Source: JACMQW01 sp964536965
GTDB lineage: Bacteria > Bdellovibrionota > UBA1018
Reading direction: 5' to 3'
Length of the DNA stretch: 64,000 nt
Assembly (NCBI GenBank): GCA_964536965.1
Contig: CAZIAL010000015.1
Coordinates: 1-64,000 of the forward strand
In this document: in pieces, positions 25,321 to 34,221 of the stretch
Layout of the letters: the number at the start of each line of letters is the position of its first letter
How positions within the stretch are numbered: the first letter of the stretch is position 1
Notes under the pieces: model-generated
Database searches by the model: none
Seen by the model: the letters and a program-made list of their open reading frames with translations, nothing else
Told to the model about the DNA's origin: nothing
Position numbers and translations under genes: made by a program

Positions 25321-27921
25321 TCAGCGAATCCGTACGGAATCGCGCGAAGCCTTTCGCACGATTTTCGTAGGCTTGGCGCTTTTCACGGTTTTCTTCGCAC
25401 GGCGGTTCCGCACTCGGATCACCTTTGCGTTCGTGGCTTTTCGTTTTGGAACTCCGGCCGTTTCGAGCGCGAAAGCGAAAACTTCGTCGATATGCGAGAC
25501 GTAATGGATCCGCATCCCCTTTAGCGCGTACTCCGGAACTTCTTCGACGTCCTTCGCGTTCAGTTTCGGAAGAATCAGCTCCACGATCCCCGCTCGTTTC
25601 GCCGCGAGGATCTTTTCCTTGATGCCGCCGACCGGAAGGACCTTGCCGATGAGGGACAACTCCCCGGTCATCGCGAGCTTCTGCCGGAATGTACGCCCCG
25701 AAAGGAGCGAATAAAGCGCCGTCGCCATCGTGACCCCGGCCGATGGGCCGTCCTTCGGAATCGCACCCGCCGGAATATGGAGATGGAAGTCGCGATCTTT
25801 AAAGAAGGAGTGATCCAGTTTCAAGTCCGTGCCCGCCCGTTTCTTCACGAAGCTCCACGCGATCGCCGCGCTCTCGCTCATCACGCCGCCCATCTGCCCG
25901 GTCAGTTTCAGCTGCCCGGAGCCGGGGAGATCCATGGCTTCGATGAACAGGATATCGCCGCCCGAGGCCGTCCAGGCGAGGCCGACGACGACCCCGGGCG
26001 CGGTGATGCGCTCGGCAAGTTCGTTGTAATAACGTTTCGGTCCGAGCCAGGTCTTCAGCTCGTCTTCGCAAACGAAGATCGGGGTGATCTTCTTTCGCAC
26101 CCCCAGTTTTTGCTCCTCGTTTTCGACGATCTTCGTCGCCGCCTTTCGGGCGATGCGCGAGAAGAGTTGCTGTAAAACGCGCAGCCCCGGCTCGCGGGCG
26201 TAGTCCAGCATCATGCGACGAATGGCGCCTCGCTCGATTTTCAGTTGCGAAGCGCGGAGTCCGTGTTCGTGCAGCGCTTTCGGAAAAACGTATCGAACGG
26301 CGATTTCTTGTTTTTCCTCGAGCGTATATCCGGGAATTTCGATGATCTCCATCCGGTCGAGCAGCGGCCCCGGAATCGTAGCGAGCGAATTCGCCGTGGC
26401 GACGAAAAGGACTTTCGAAAGATCGAACGGAACGTCGAGATAATGATCGATGAAGGCGTGGTTTTGTTCGGGATCGAGCACTTCCAGAAGCGCCGAAGCC
26501 GGATCGCCCTGGAAACTCGCGCCTAGTTTATCGACTTCGTCGAGCATGATGACCGCGTTCTTCGAACCCGCCCGTTTGATGGCCGTAATCATCTTTCCGG
26601 GCATCGCGCCGACGTAGGTCCGCCGGTGACCCTTGATTTCGGCTTCGTCACGCATTCCGCCGAGACTGAATCGGTAGAAATTCCGGCCGAGCGCCTTCGC
26701 GATCGACTTCCCGACGGAAGTTTTTCCGACACCCGGGGGGCCGACGAGACAGATGATCGAAGCCTTCGGTTCGCGTTTCTTGTTGTCGATGAGTTTGCGC
26801 ACGGCCAAGAATTCGAGGATCCGGTCTTTTACGGACTCGAGACCGTAATGGTCTTCTTCCAGAATCTCGCGGGAGTGCTTCAGGTCGAGCGAATCCTTGG
26901 TCTCGACGCTCCACGGGAGAGAGCAGAGGAGTTCGAGGTAGTTCCGTACGACGTTAAATTCCGGGGAATTTTCGGAGATCGTCTCGAACTTCTCGACCTC
27001 TTCCATCGCGACCTTTTTCACGTCCTCCGGCATACCCGCCGTCTCGATGCGCTCGCGGAATGTGCGCGCGCTCTTCTCGGTGCCATCCTCCTCGTCGGAG
27101 AGCTCTTTCTTGATCGCTTTCAGCTGCTCGCGCAGGAAAAATTCCCGCTGCATCTTCGTCAGCTTGGTGTCGACTTCGTCGTGGATGCGCTTCTGCACGT
27201 CGGCGACATCCTGCTCCCGGCGCAGATGGGCGAGAAGTTTCTCGAATCTTCCGCGAACCGGAATGGTTTCGAGAAATTCCTGGGCTTCGAATTTAGGCAA
27301 TGAAAGCGCGTACGCGACGAGATCCGCCACGGTGCCGGGTCCGGGAGCGTTAATCATCGCCAGGCGCATCTCGTCGGTGAAGAATGGATTCGTCTCCGAA
27401 AGTTTCTTCACATGCGCGACCACGGATCGAGTCAGCGCGTCCATCTCGGTCGACTTTTCGTTGATGTCGTCGAGATATTCGGGTTCCACGACCAGATACG
27501 GATGGTCCGAGAAAATCTTCTTAATTCGAAAACGTTTCATGCTGTGGACGAGCAAGTTTACCGATCCATCAGGCATTTTCAGTCGCTTTAGAATCTTCAC
27601 GACGACGCCGTACTGGTAGAGACGATCGGCCGTGACGTCTTCGCGGAGTTCGTCTTCTCGCGTGAGAACGAGACCCAGGATCCGGTTTCTCTGGAGGCTT
27701 TCCTCCACGACCGAAACGAATTTCGGGAGGTTCACGACCAAAGGCGCCATCAGCGAGGGGAAAACGATGGACGAGTGGGTCGGCAGTACGAATAAATTCG
27801 GCGGAAGAACCTGATCGGCGATCACGAGGCTCGCGACATCGGGCGCGGAACCGGGTTCCGCGGCGGGGGAATCAGCATTCGTTTCGGGGGATTCGGTTTT
27901 GGATTCTTCGCTAGCGTCCAT
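25321..27921 (-). CDS. lon: ATP-dependent Lon protease
   Basis: 866 residues, a bacterial LonA. The N-terminal LON substrate domain covers residues 40-230. The AAA+ module has Walker A GPPGVGKTSVGKS, Walker B NAVIMLDEVDKLG and a sensor segment VLFVATANSLATIPGPLLDR. The C-terminal protease domain carries the catalytic Ser in KDGPSAGVTMATALYSLLSG and the catalytic Lys in GGIKEKILAAKRAG. A 30-residue acidic/Ser/Pro-rich leader precedes the LON domain, and a basic extension of about 40 residues (RVRNRRAKKTVKSAK...) follows the protease domain; the latter is unusual and could aid DNA or partner binding. It converges with rpoZ across 30 bases. Confidence 0.97.
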   Translation of the reverse strand: MDASEESKTESPETNADSPAAEPGSAPDVASLVIADQVLPPNLFVLPTHSSIVFPSLMAPLVVNLPKFVSVVEESLQRNRILGLVLTREDELREDVTADRLYQYGVVVKILKRLKMPDGSVNLLVHSMKRFRIKKIFSDHPYLVVEPEYLDDINEKSTEMDALTRSVVAHVKKLSETNPFFTDEMRLAMINAPGPGTVADLVAYALSLPKFEAQEFLETIPVRGRFEKLLAHLRREQDVADVQKRIHDEVDTKLTKMQREFFLREQLKAIKKELSDEEDGTEKSARTFRERIETAGMPEDVKKVAMEEVEKFETISENSPEFNVVRNYLELLCSLPWSVETKDSLDLKHSREILEEDHYGLESVKDRILEFLAVRKLIDNKKREPKASIICLVGPPGVGKTSVGKSIAKALGRNFYRFSLGGMRDEAEIKGHRRTYVGAMPGKMITAIKRAGSKNAVIMLDEVDKLGASFQGDPASALLEVLDPEQNHAFIDHYLDVPFDLSKVLFVATANSLATIPGPLLDRMEIIEIPGYTLEEKQEIAVRYVFPKALHEHGLRASQLKIERGAIRRMMLDYAREPGLRVLQQLFSRIARKAATKIVENEEQKLGVRKKITPIFVCEDELKTWLGPKRYYNELAERITAPGVVVGLAWTASGGDILFIEAMDLPGSGQLKLTGQMGGVMSESAAIAWSFVKKRAGTDLKLDHSFFKDRDFHLHIPAGAIPKDGPSAGVTMATALYSLLSGRTFRQKLAMTGELSLIGKVLPVGGIKEKILAAKRAGIVELILPKLNAKDVEEVPEYALKGMRIHYVSHIDEVFAFALETAGVPKRKATNAKVIRVRNRRAKKTVKSAKPTKIVRKASRDSVRIR

Positions 27922-27990
27922 ACAGGAAAAGATGGACCCAAAAGCCCCGATGGCAAGTCAGGAAGTGAAAAAAGGCGTTAAATCGAGGGC

Positions 27991-28635
27991 TTATTCAGGA
28001 ATTTCTTCCGAGTGACCAGACGCGCTATTTCCGTGGAACATTTCTTCGGCCTCGGCGGGCGGCGCCGCGGTGCGAGGCTTCGGAGCCGAAACTTTTTTCG
28101 TGCGCGGAGCCGCCGCACTCGCGACCGTTCCGTTCTTCAGATCGACGACGATCCGGGTCGGTGCCGCAAGTTCGAAAACTTCGACCGGGACGGCATTCTT
28201 CAGGTGGAGGGCGAACGTCCAGGCGTCGTCTTCGACTTTCGGGAAAAACTCGACTCGCGAGATGAGCGGACTCTTCTTGAAATGGGTGACGATTTTCTTC
28301 GCGTCTATGCCGAGCCTTAAGCTTCCGAACAAGGTGAAGAGAATGCGGCGCTGGGACGGTTCGATGGACGCCTGGTAGTAGGGCGCGGTGACCGAATCGA
28401 GATCGATGACGATGCGCTCGAATCCGCCATTGGCCGCCCGACGAATGTCTTTCACGAGTCCCGCGCGGACTTCGCGGTCTCCTCCCGAAAAAACCCCTTC
28501 CTTTAGATACATCTCGGTTTTCTTCGGAAGCGCCTCCCGAATCTGGTTCGGTTCAAGCGCCGCGCTCGCGCTCGGTCCAATCAGACAGGCGAGAAGGAGC
28601 GCGGGGAGAAAGGGAGTTTTCGGTGTCTTCATCAT
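27991..28635 (-). CDS. Exported AMIN-domain-like protein
   Basis: 214 residues with a signal peptide (LPALLLACLIGPSASA). Residues 55-175 look like an AMIN-type beta-sandwich (FERIVIDLDSVTAPYYQ near the front, APTRIVVDLKNG at its end), a domain known to target peptidoglycan or envelope machines in amidases and secretins. No amidase or secretin domain follows; the C-terminal 40 residues are Ala/Pro-rich and disordered. The gene lies 4 bases after the preceding minus-strand gene, so the two are probably co-expressed. Domain call moderate. Confidence 0.65.
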   Translation of the reverse strand: MMKTPKTPFLPALLLACLIGPSASAALEPNQIREALPKKTEMYLKEGVFSGGDREVRAGLVKDIRRAANGGFERIVIDLDSVTAPYYQASIEPSQRRILFTLFGSLRLGIDAKKIVTHFKKSPLISRVEFFPKVEDDAWTFALHLKNAVPVEVFELAAPTRIVVDLKNGTVASAAAPRTKKVSAPKPRTAAPPAEAEEMFHGNSASGHSEEIPE

Positions 28636-28639
28636 AAAA

Positions 28640-29398
28640 TCATCGCTTCTTTCTACGGGATTTCAAGAACCACATCACGCCGATGACCGCGCCGATCAGG
28701 AAGAGAATCGGCGACGACGCCCGCCCCCCCGTTCTCGAGGAACCTTCACCGCGATCCGTATGATCCGGCGTCGGGGCTACCATGGTCGGCATGGCGGGAG
28801 TCGCCTTGGAGGCGAGGAGTCCGTCGCCGCTCGGGTTCGGGGTAGCGGAAGGCGCGATTGCCGGCTCGGACGCCTGCTCCCGAATGATTTCTCGGACGGC
28901 CTCGAGCGCGATCTGCGCCTTACCCGCGCTGGGACTGTTTTCATTGCGAAGTTCGGGGTGAACGGATCCGCCAAGCCCAGGTCCACGCAGATATTCTTTT
29001 CCGTCCGCCCCTTTTTCGACGGTATATTTGCCCATCATCATGCCCGTCACCGGGAACGCACCATCGCCCGAGGCGCTCGGCTCGCCGAGCATGACCACGA
29101 CATCCTCACCCGTCGTGAAACGAGCGGTGCCGCTCACCTGGAGGGAAACCCCGTCCTTCTCTCCGCCGAGCTCGCGAATCCGGATTGAACCGGATCGGGC
29201 CTTCCCCTTCAGCCTTTCGCTGACTTCGACGTCATAATAGGTAAAGAGATGTTTCGCGCCGTTTGGGAGCGTCGTCCACTGGGCTTCGGACTTGCCGATT
29301 CGCCCGCGGACGATATTCGGAGTCGCCCGGACGGTATCCGGAAAGGGCTGTTCGAAAAAACTCGACGCGAGCGCCGTGGAAATCAGAAGAGAAAGCAT
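28640..29398 (-). CDS. Surface-type protein with a C-terminal membrane anchor and basic tail
   Basis: 252 residues. A short signal-like N-terminus (MLSLLISTALASSFF) is followed by a beta-rich domain (VVRGRIGKSE-like start, TTGEDVVVMLGEP), a Pro/Thr-rich low-complexity region of about 60 residues, and a C-terminal hydrophobic helix (ILFLIGAVIGVMWFL) ending in KSRRKKR. This arrangement resembles C-terminal sorting tails such as MYXO-CTERM or GlyGly-CTERM, though no diagnostic Cys or GG precedes the helix. GGAGGAG abuts the ATG, which is closer than usual. Function unknown; probably displayed in the periplasm or at the surface. Confidence 0.7.
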   Translation of the reverse strand: MLSLLISTALASSFFEQPFPDTVRATPNIVRGRIGKSEAQWTTLPNGAKHLFTYYDVEVSERLKGKARSGSIRIRELGGEKDGVSLQVSGTARFTTGEDVVVMLGEPSASGDGAFPVTGMMMGKYTVEKGADGKEYLRGPGLGGSVHPELRNENSPSAGKAQIALEAVREIIREQASEPAIAPSATPNPSGDGLLASKATPAMPTMVAPTPDHTDRGEGSSRTGGRASSPILFLIGAVIGVMWFLKSRRKKR

Positions 29399-29432
29399 CT
29401 CCTCCAGTTTACCTGGCTTTTAAAGGGTCCGC

Positions 29433-29576
29433 CTAGCGCTTCGAAACCGAAAGCCACTCATTCACGCGGTGGTCGCCCAGCGGGTTCTCTACCCCGTTAC
29501 CGCCCCGATCCAGCGCCAGGAGCGCGAGCAAAACGATGACGCCTAATGGCCAGATCACTTGTAAAACAGACTTCAT
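29433..29576 (-). CDS. 47-residue single-span membrane peptide
   Basis: A small frame from ATG at 29576 to TAG at 29433. The peptide starts MKSVLQVIWPLGVIVLLALL, giving one clear transmembrane helix, and ends with a polar tail of about 25 residues (DRGGNGVENPLGDHRVNEWL). A GGGGG stretch lies 4 bases before the ATG. It lies 34 bases upstream of the surface-type gene on the same strand and may share its transcript. No known small-protein family is recognised. Confidence 0.5.
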   Translation of the reverse strand: MKSVLQVIWPLGVIVLLALLALDRGGNGVENPLGDHRVNEWLSVSKR

Positions 29577-29691
29577 GATACCCCCGGTACCTGCGCGACC
29601 CCATTATCGTTAACGCCTCGCGTTTTAACGGAATCAGCGCAGAATGTCAACCATGTAAGTATTTGATATCGTTGGATAAAATTTAATAAAA

Positions 29692-30501
29692 CTAGCGAAT
29701 CCGGCGATCGCGCTCGAGGAGGACTTCCTGGGTCTGTACATCGACGACTTTCTGGATCCCGCCATCTCGGGTTTCGTAAGCGTAACGGGCCTCCGCGGAA
29801 GGACTCGACTGCGTCACGAAGAGGATTTCACGCGCATGGGCCGGAGCGGCTCCGGCCCGAACGTTCAAAACTCGAATCGATGGGTGAATCGAAGAATCGA
29901 GAGTTCTGAGTTCGCCGTCGGAACCTAGGAGAATCGTGACGAGGCCCCCAGGTGAGACGGGCACCCCGTCGATCGCCTGCTGGAAGACCACCTGCCCACT
30001 ATGCTCTCCCGGGTTCACGGCCGGTTCGAGAAACTGCGTTTCCGCCGGAATACCGAGCGCCTGCCGGGTGTCGGACAAGATTTCGCGAGCGCGCGAGACG
30101 AGGGCGGCCGAGCTCGAAGCTCGGAAGCCGGCTTCCTTCTGGTTCGGCTGGAGATCCTCCGCGCGGATCGCGGTTCCGTCGATCCGGACGACCCGCGATT
30201 CATGTTCGGTCATGCGGAGGGAGTCTCCGTACTTTCTCAGGATCGCGTCTCGCGGGAGTGGATCGGCGTTCATCGGCATTTCGGTCGCGGGCTTCCGATT
30301 CGTCTCCGAAGAAGGACTTCGCTCCGGTTTCCGAAGCGTGTCCGCAGGCGCCGGAGCTTCCCGAATCTTGCGAAATTTTTCGAGGACGCGCGCACGAACC
30401 GCCGCCGCGGGAACCCGTTCGGGTTCCTTCGGATTCAGACCGACGACGATCGCGACGACGAAGGCGAACGCGAAGAGAATGTACGCGAGGTTCCGGCTCA
30501 T
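29692..30501 (-). CDS. Stand-alone FTP/propeptide-like protein paired with a metallopeptidase
   Basis: 269 residues. An N-terminal membrane anchor or signal (LAYILFAFAFVVAIVVGLN) precedes a disordered Arg/Pro/Glu-rich linker. Residues 95-265 look like the propeptide of thermolysin/fungalysin-type peptidases: RAREILSDTRQALGIP is followed by the FTP signature VVFQQAIDGVPVSPGGLVTI, and then a PepSY-like beta segment (ARYAYETRDGGIQKVVDVQT). The start ATG overlaps the last four bases of the upstream metallopeptidase gene. In M4/M36 enzymes this module is fused ahead of the catalytic domain and acts as chaperone and inhibitor; here it appears as a separate chain. Activity is inferred. Confidence 0.68.
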   Translation of the reverse strand: MSRNLAYILFAFAFVVAIVVGLNPKEPERVPAAAVRARVLEKFRKIREAPAPADTLRKPERSPSSETNRKPATEMPMNADPLPRDAILRKYGDSLRMTEHESRVVRIDGTAIRAEDLQPNQKEAGFRASSSAALVSRAREILSDTRQALGIPAETQFLEPAVNPGEHSGQVVFQQAIDGVPVSPGGLVTILLGSDGELRTLDSSIHPSIRVLNVRAGAAPAHAREILFVTQSSPSAEARYAYETRDGGIQKVVDVQTQEVLLERDRRIR

Positions 30502-32321
30502 TGGAAAGTCACCGGAAAGTTCACGGTCGCGGGCGTCGTGCCATTATAAGGAGTGATCTCAAGCTGGAAAGTGACGGTGCTTCCCGCGGTCGCGCCCGAC
30601 TGAAGTTCGATGTGGAGGGCGGTATCGCTGTTCACGCCGTAAGGGAATCCCCCGATGGCGAGGTCGGAGAAGTACGAATTCGACATGAGCGTATCGTTCG
30701 CCGGCGCGGCGTCGTTCATCGCCGTCACGATCGACGATCCGTTGATTTTTCCGTAACGAACGAAGGCGACGCTCGTGCTGACGTAGCCCGGATTTTTCGT
30801 GAGTCCCGAAAAACGCGCTTTCGTCGTATCCGAGATGGTCACCTTGATGAGCGGTGCGACGGCCGTATTGGCGGTCGAGTTCTCGATGTCGAACCAGATC
30901 ATCCCTTTTTTATTCGCCGCGAGTTCACCGTTGTTCACCCCGGTGGTCGCGAAAAAGAAGATGCCCGCGTGATCATCCGCGAAGGGGCCGACCGTAGCCC
31001 ATCCATCGGCCACCGGCGTGATTCCCGTCAGACCGCGAGCGGCAAGCGCGTTGGCGATGGCCGTTTCTTCCGGACCGGTGAATCCCGGAGTCGCGGTCCC
31101 CGCTTGGGTCACGAGCGCAGCCGCGAAGCCCGGCATCGTAACCGGAGAAGGGTTCGCCCCGCTCTCTTTCGGCAACGTCTTGATCGTCTCCACCAGTAAA
31201 GTCAGCATCCGGCGACGAGTCGCCGCCGCGTCGCCCGTCGAGGCCTTGATCGCTTCGTAAACATCGAAGAGCGCTCCCGTGATGATCGGCGCGGTCTGGT
31301 GAATCTCCTCGAATCCGGCGGAATCCTCGATGACTTCGCGAAGGGTCGCCGAAGAGGACGGTCCGGCATAGGGCCAGCCGAGTCCATGCGGATAGGTGAA
31401 GCTGATCCTTCGGTCGTTCGCCGAAAATCCCGCCGTGGACTTATCCCAGCCGACGCAATTCGGATAATGAGGAGTCCAGACCGGACACTTCGCGGCGCCA
31501 CGCATGAGCGAGCCCGAATTAAAGAACTGGCCGAGTCCCCATCGGCTGAATTCGGTGTTCAGAAATGGCGAAACGATCTGCGTGTCGGATTGCATGAGCG
31601 CGACGAAATCGGATACGGCTTCGTTGATCGCACCGGCCTCGTCGTAGTTCAGCTTGTTGAAGTCCTCCGAAGTCGAATAGGCGTTCCCCGTCGTTCCGTG
31701 CTGGAGCTCGTGCACGACGACCTGGGAATCGTCCGAGAAGTTCGTGGTCGAATATTCGGAAGGCTGCCCCATGCAGACGAAGTCGACGAGGTTCCCCTGC
31801 GAGTCGAGTCCTTGCGAATAGTACGCGTTATCCTCGACGTCGCAGTTGGCGATCATCAGGAAAGACGAACTCGGGTAGAGCACGTTTCCGGCCGCGAGGT
31901 CCGCGCGGTAGGCATTGCCGTGATAATAGTTCATCACTTCCGCGAAACGTTCGTCGCTCTGGGCGAAGCGGAAGTCGTTGCCGGAACTAAAGGCTCCGTA
32001 ATTCGTTCCGCAGCGATCCGTGACGACGTCGACGTAGGTCCCTTTCAGCACGCCATGTCCGACGAGATTCGAAAGGGTCACGCTCGAGGTATAGTTTCCC
32101 AGCTGGGTCGAGCCCGGCGAAAGCGCGGCGTTTCCCGAGGCGACCATCGGATCGACATCGAAGACCGATCCCGTCCCGGTGGTCCCGGCGACCGCGCCGC
32201 CCGTATAGCCGTTATCGATCGCGCAGTAGGTGACCCCGGCGGCTTCGACACCGGTCTTCGCGCAGCCCTGGATAGAAAGCGCGCCGATGAGTCCGAGATA
32301 GAGAGGGAAATTCCGTTTCAC
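30498..32321 (-). CDS. Lipoprotein metallopeptidase, M36/M4-like (HELQH)
   Basis: 607 residues. The signal peptide ends in SIQGC, so Cys20 should be lipidated. The catalytic domain has VVVHELQHGTTG with the zinc site at residues 204-208 and NEAVSDF 25 residues later (Glu234, third ligand), as in fungalysins and thermolysins; RFAEVMNYYHGNAYRADL upstream fits the same family. Residues 430-600 form a C-terminal beta region resembling a proprotein-convertase-type or CBM-like domain. No propeptide precedes the catalytic part; the overlapping next gene supplies a candidate. It probably acts at the outer membrane or outside the cell. Substrate unknown. Confidence 0.82.
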   Translation of the reverse strand: MKRNFPLYLGLIGALSIQGCAKTGVEAAGVTYCAIDNGYTGGAVAGTTGTGSVFDVDPMVASGNAALSPGSTQLGNYTSSVTLSNLVGHGVLKGTYVDVVTDRCGTNYGAFSSGNDFRFAQSDERFAEVMNYYHGNAYRADLAAGNVLYPSSSFLMIANCDVEDNAYYSQGLDSQGNLVDFVCMGQPSEYSTTNFSDDSQVVVHELQHGTTGNAYSTSEDFNKLNYDEAGAINEAVSDFVALMQSDTQIVSPFLNTEFSRWGLGQFFNSGSLMRGAAKCPVWTPHYPNCVGWDKSTAGFSANDRRISFTYPHGLGWPYAGPSSSATLREVIEDSAGFEEIHQTAPIITGALFDVYEAIKASTGDAAATRRRMLTLLVETIKTLPKESGANPSPVTMPGFAAALVTQAGTATPGFTGPEETAIANALAARGLTGITPVADGWATVGPFADDHAGIFFFATTGVNNGELAANKKGMIWFDIENSTANTAVAPLIKVTISDTTKARFSGLTKNPGYVSTSVAFVRYGKINGSSIVTAMNDAAPANDTLMSNSYFSDLAIGGFPYGVNSDTALHIELQSGATAGSTVTFQLEITPYNGTTPATVNFPVTFQ

Positions 32322-32418
32322 CCTCCTATTTTAGCGAGTTCTCGAGGGGTCGTGAAAGGGTCAGATTTGACCTAGTGGACGCACGATCGTCAGGGATTTG
32401 GCTCGCTCGCGGAAACGG

Positions 32419-34044
32419 TTAAAAGTGGTACCCGACCCCGGCGTTTAAAGTGAAGCGATTGTATGAATACGCGGTCTCGTCGCTCGACATATTCTTCGTG
32501 TAGTCCGCGGTAGCCATCAGGGCCCAGCGAGGACCGATCTGCTTAGACGCTTGGAGCGCGAGCAGCGCGAAGGTATCCCCACGATCCGTGGAAGACGTCG
32601 CATAGGTCGTGCGGCTGAGTTCGAGCACCTGCGAGAAATCGACCTTCCGGATTTTCATCGTGTTAATCAGCTGCGCGCCGAAAACTCTCGAGTCGTATTC
32701 CGTCCCGTCGGTCTGGTTAAACTCCGCTTTCAGCACATAGGTCGGATTCCAGCGTTTGCGGCTGACCTTACTCTGCGCCGAAATCCGGAGGAGGATGCCG
32801 TTCCCCGAACGCCGGAGGCTCTCGGCCACGGTCTCTTCGCCTTCGAAGCCGAGAATGCGGTAACCCACTTCGGTACCGAGCGTCCACTTCTTCGAAGCTT
32901 CCCATTTTGCGTAGGGCGCGAGGAGGATCGAGGTATTGTAGAGGCTGTATTTCGAGGCTCCCGCCGTATCGACCTGGTTCTGGAAAACGAAAGTGCTTTC
33001 GGTCTTCAGACCGTAAGCCACGGGGGCGAGCGCATCTTTCGTCAGGTAGAGGGAGAAAGTCGTATCGGCGAATTCCCCGGACTTCGATTCGCCGTTAAAA
33101 TTCTTGTTCAAATTAAACCGTACGCTCGGAACGTACTGAATCGTGCGCATCGGTGAACTCGCGTAACCGAGTCCCGCGGAGAGAAGGACCTTCGGAGTCG
33201 ATTTCCCGCTGCCGGCGGTATCGGCGACGTCCGTCGACGGCATGAGAAGGACGTTCGTATCGTAGCCGAGCAGAAGACTGAAATTCCCGAACGTCTGGGA
33301 TCGATCGAATGGGGCCAGCGTCGCGTCGCTCGCCTGCCGAACCTGTTCGGCCATCTTCTTGGATTCCGGCTGCACGTCTTCGCGATCGATATACTTCTGG
33401 GCCTTTCGCTTCGCCTCGATCAGGTTCGCGAATCCGGCGGAAGGTGAACCCATTTTGAAATAAACCTGCGCGAGATAATAATGCGCGGCCGGCCGGAGTT
33501 CTTCGACTTCGCCCTTTAAGGTTTCCTTGAAACTATGTTCGGCCCTTCCCCATTCCTGGGTCTGACTCTGGACGAGGCCGAGGTAGAACCGCGAGACCTC
33601 GACGTTAAAGCCGTGGCGAGCCGAGTAGTTCAGATACTGCGCGGCTTCCTTCCAATTTTTCTGGTTGTATCGAATGACACCGAGTTCGAAGGCGTAAGGA
33701 GCGATCTCCTTTTTCTCACTCTTTAACTTCGTCTTGATCTGGACGAGTTCTCGATAAGCGAGGGCCGCGCCTTTTTCGTCTTTCAGCGCCTTGTGCGTAA
33801 TCGCTTTCAGCTCGAGAATTTCCGGCGTGCGCGGCGATCTCTTCTGGAGCTCCGCGAGCATCTTTAAAGCGCCGTTAAAATCCTGATCGTTGTACGCGAG
33901 CACCGCTTTCGCGTACTCCGGCTCGATGTCGTTCGCGATCTCTGCGGTCGCGCTCGACATGGGTCCGAGCAGACTCAGAAGGGCGGCGAGGGAAATCGTC
34001 CTGATGAACAAAGCTCGTTCCTTCGAGCCGTGGCAAGCGTGCAT
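32419..34044 (-). CDS. TPR-domain outer-membrane beta-barrel protein
   Basis: 541 residues. After a signal-like segment (ISLAALLSLLGPMSSATA), residues 35-240 hold TPR-like helical repeats (EYAKAVLAYNDQDFNGALKM, APYAFELGVIRYNQKNWKEA, AHYYLAQVYFKMGSP). Residues 250-541 are alternating beta strands ending in NAGVGYHF, a good C-terminal barrel signal. The ATG at 34044 has no ribosome site; a TTG at 34011 is preceded by AAGGAA with 6-base spacing and gives a cleaner signal peptide, so the true start may be 34011. It is divergent from a FecR-domain gene, a pairing that suggests joint envelope function. The layout recalls Slam-like assembly factors, but homology is not established. Confidence 0.75.
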   Translation of the reverse strand: MHACHGSKERALFIRTISLAALLSLLGPMSSATAEIANDIEPEYAKAVLAYNDQDFNGALKMLAELQKRSPRTPEILELKAITHKALKDEKGAALAYRELVQIKTKLKSEKKEIAPYAFELGVIRYNQKNWKEAAQYLNYSARHGFNVEVSRFYLGLVQSQTQEWGRAEHSFKETLKGEVEELRPAAHYYLAQVYFKMGSPSAGFANLIEAKRKAQKYIDREDVQPESKKMAEQVRQASDATLAPFDRSQTFGNFSLLLGYDTNVLLMPSTDVADTAGSGKSTPKVLLSAGLGYASSPMRTIQYVPSVRFNLNKNFNGESKSGEFADTTFSLYLTKDALAPVAYGLKTESTFVFQNQVDTAGASKYSLYNTSILLAPYAKWEASKKWTLGTEVGYRILGFEGEETVAESLRRSGNGILLRISAQSKVSRKRWNPTYVLKAEFNQTDGTEYDSRVFGAQLINTMKIRKVDFSQVLELSRTTYATSSTDRGDTFALLALQASKQIGPRWALMATADYTKNMSSDETAYSYNRFTLNAGVGYHF

Positions 34045-34221
34045 GGAGTCTTAATGCTAACCCGCACAGAAAGCATTGCAAACGATACTGGGGGCTCTCA
34101 CTCTATTTAGGCGGAGATAACCGTCTAAGATTTGGTCACCGGTTTTTGCTACCTTGTCTTATGCGCTGCGTCTGGTAAACTTTTACCTATCAGTCCGGTC
34201 TCTATTTTAAGGAGCACGTTT

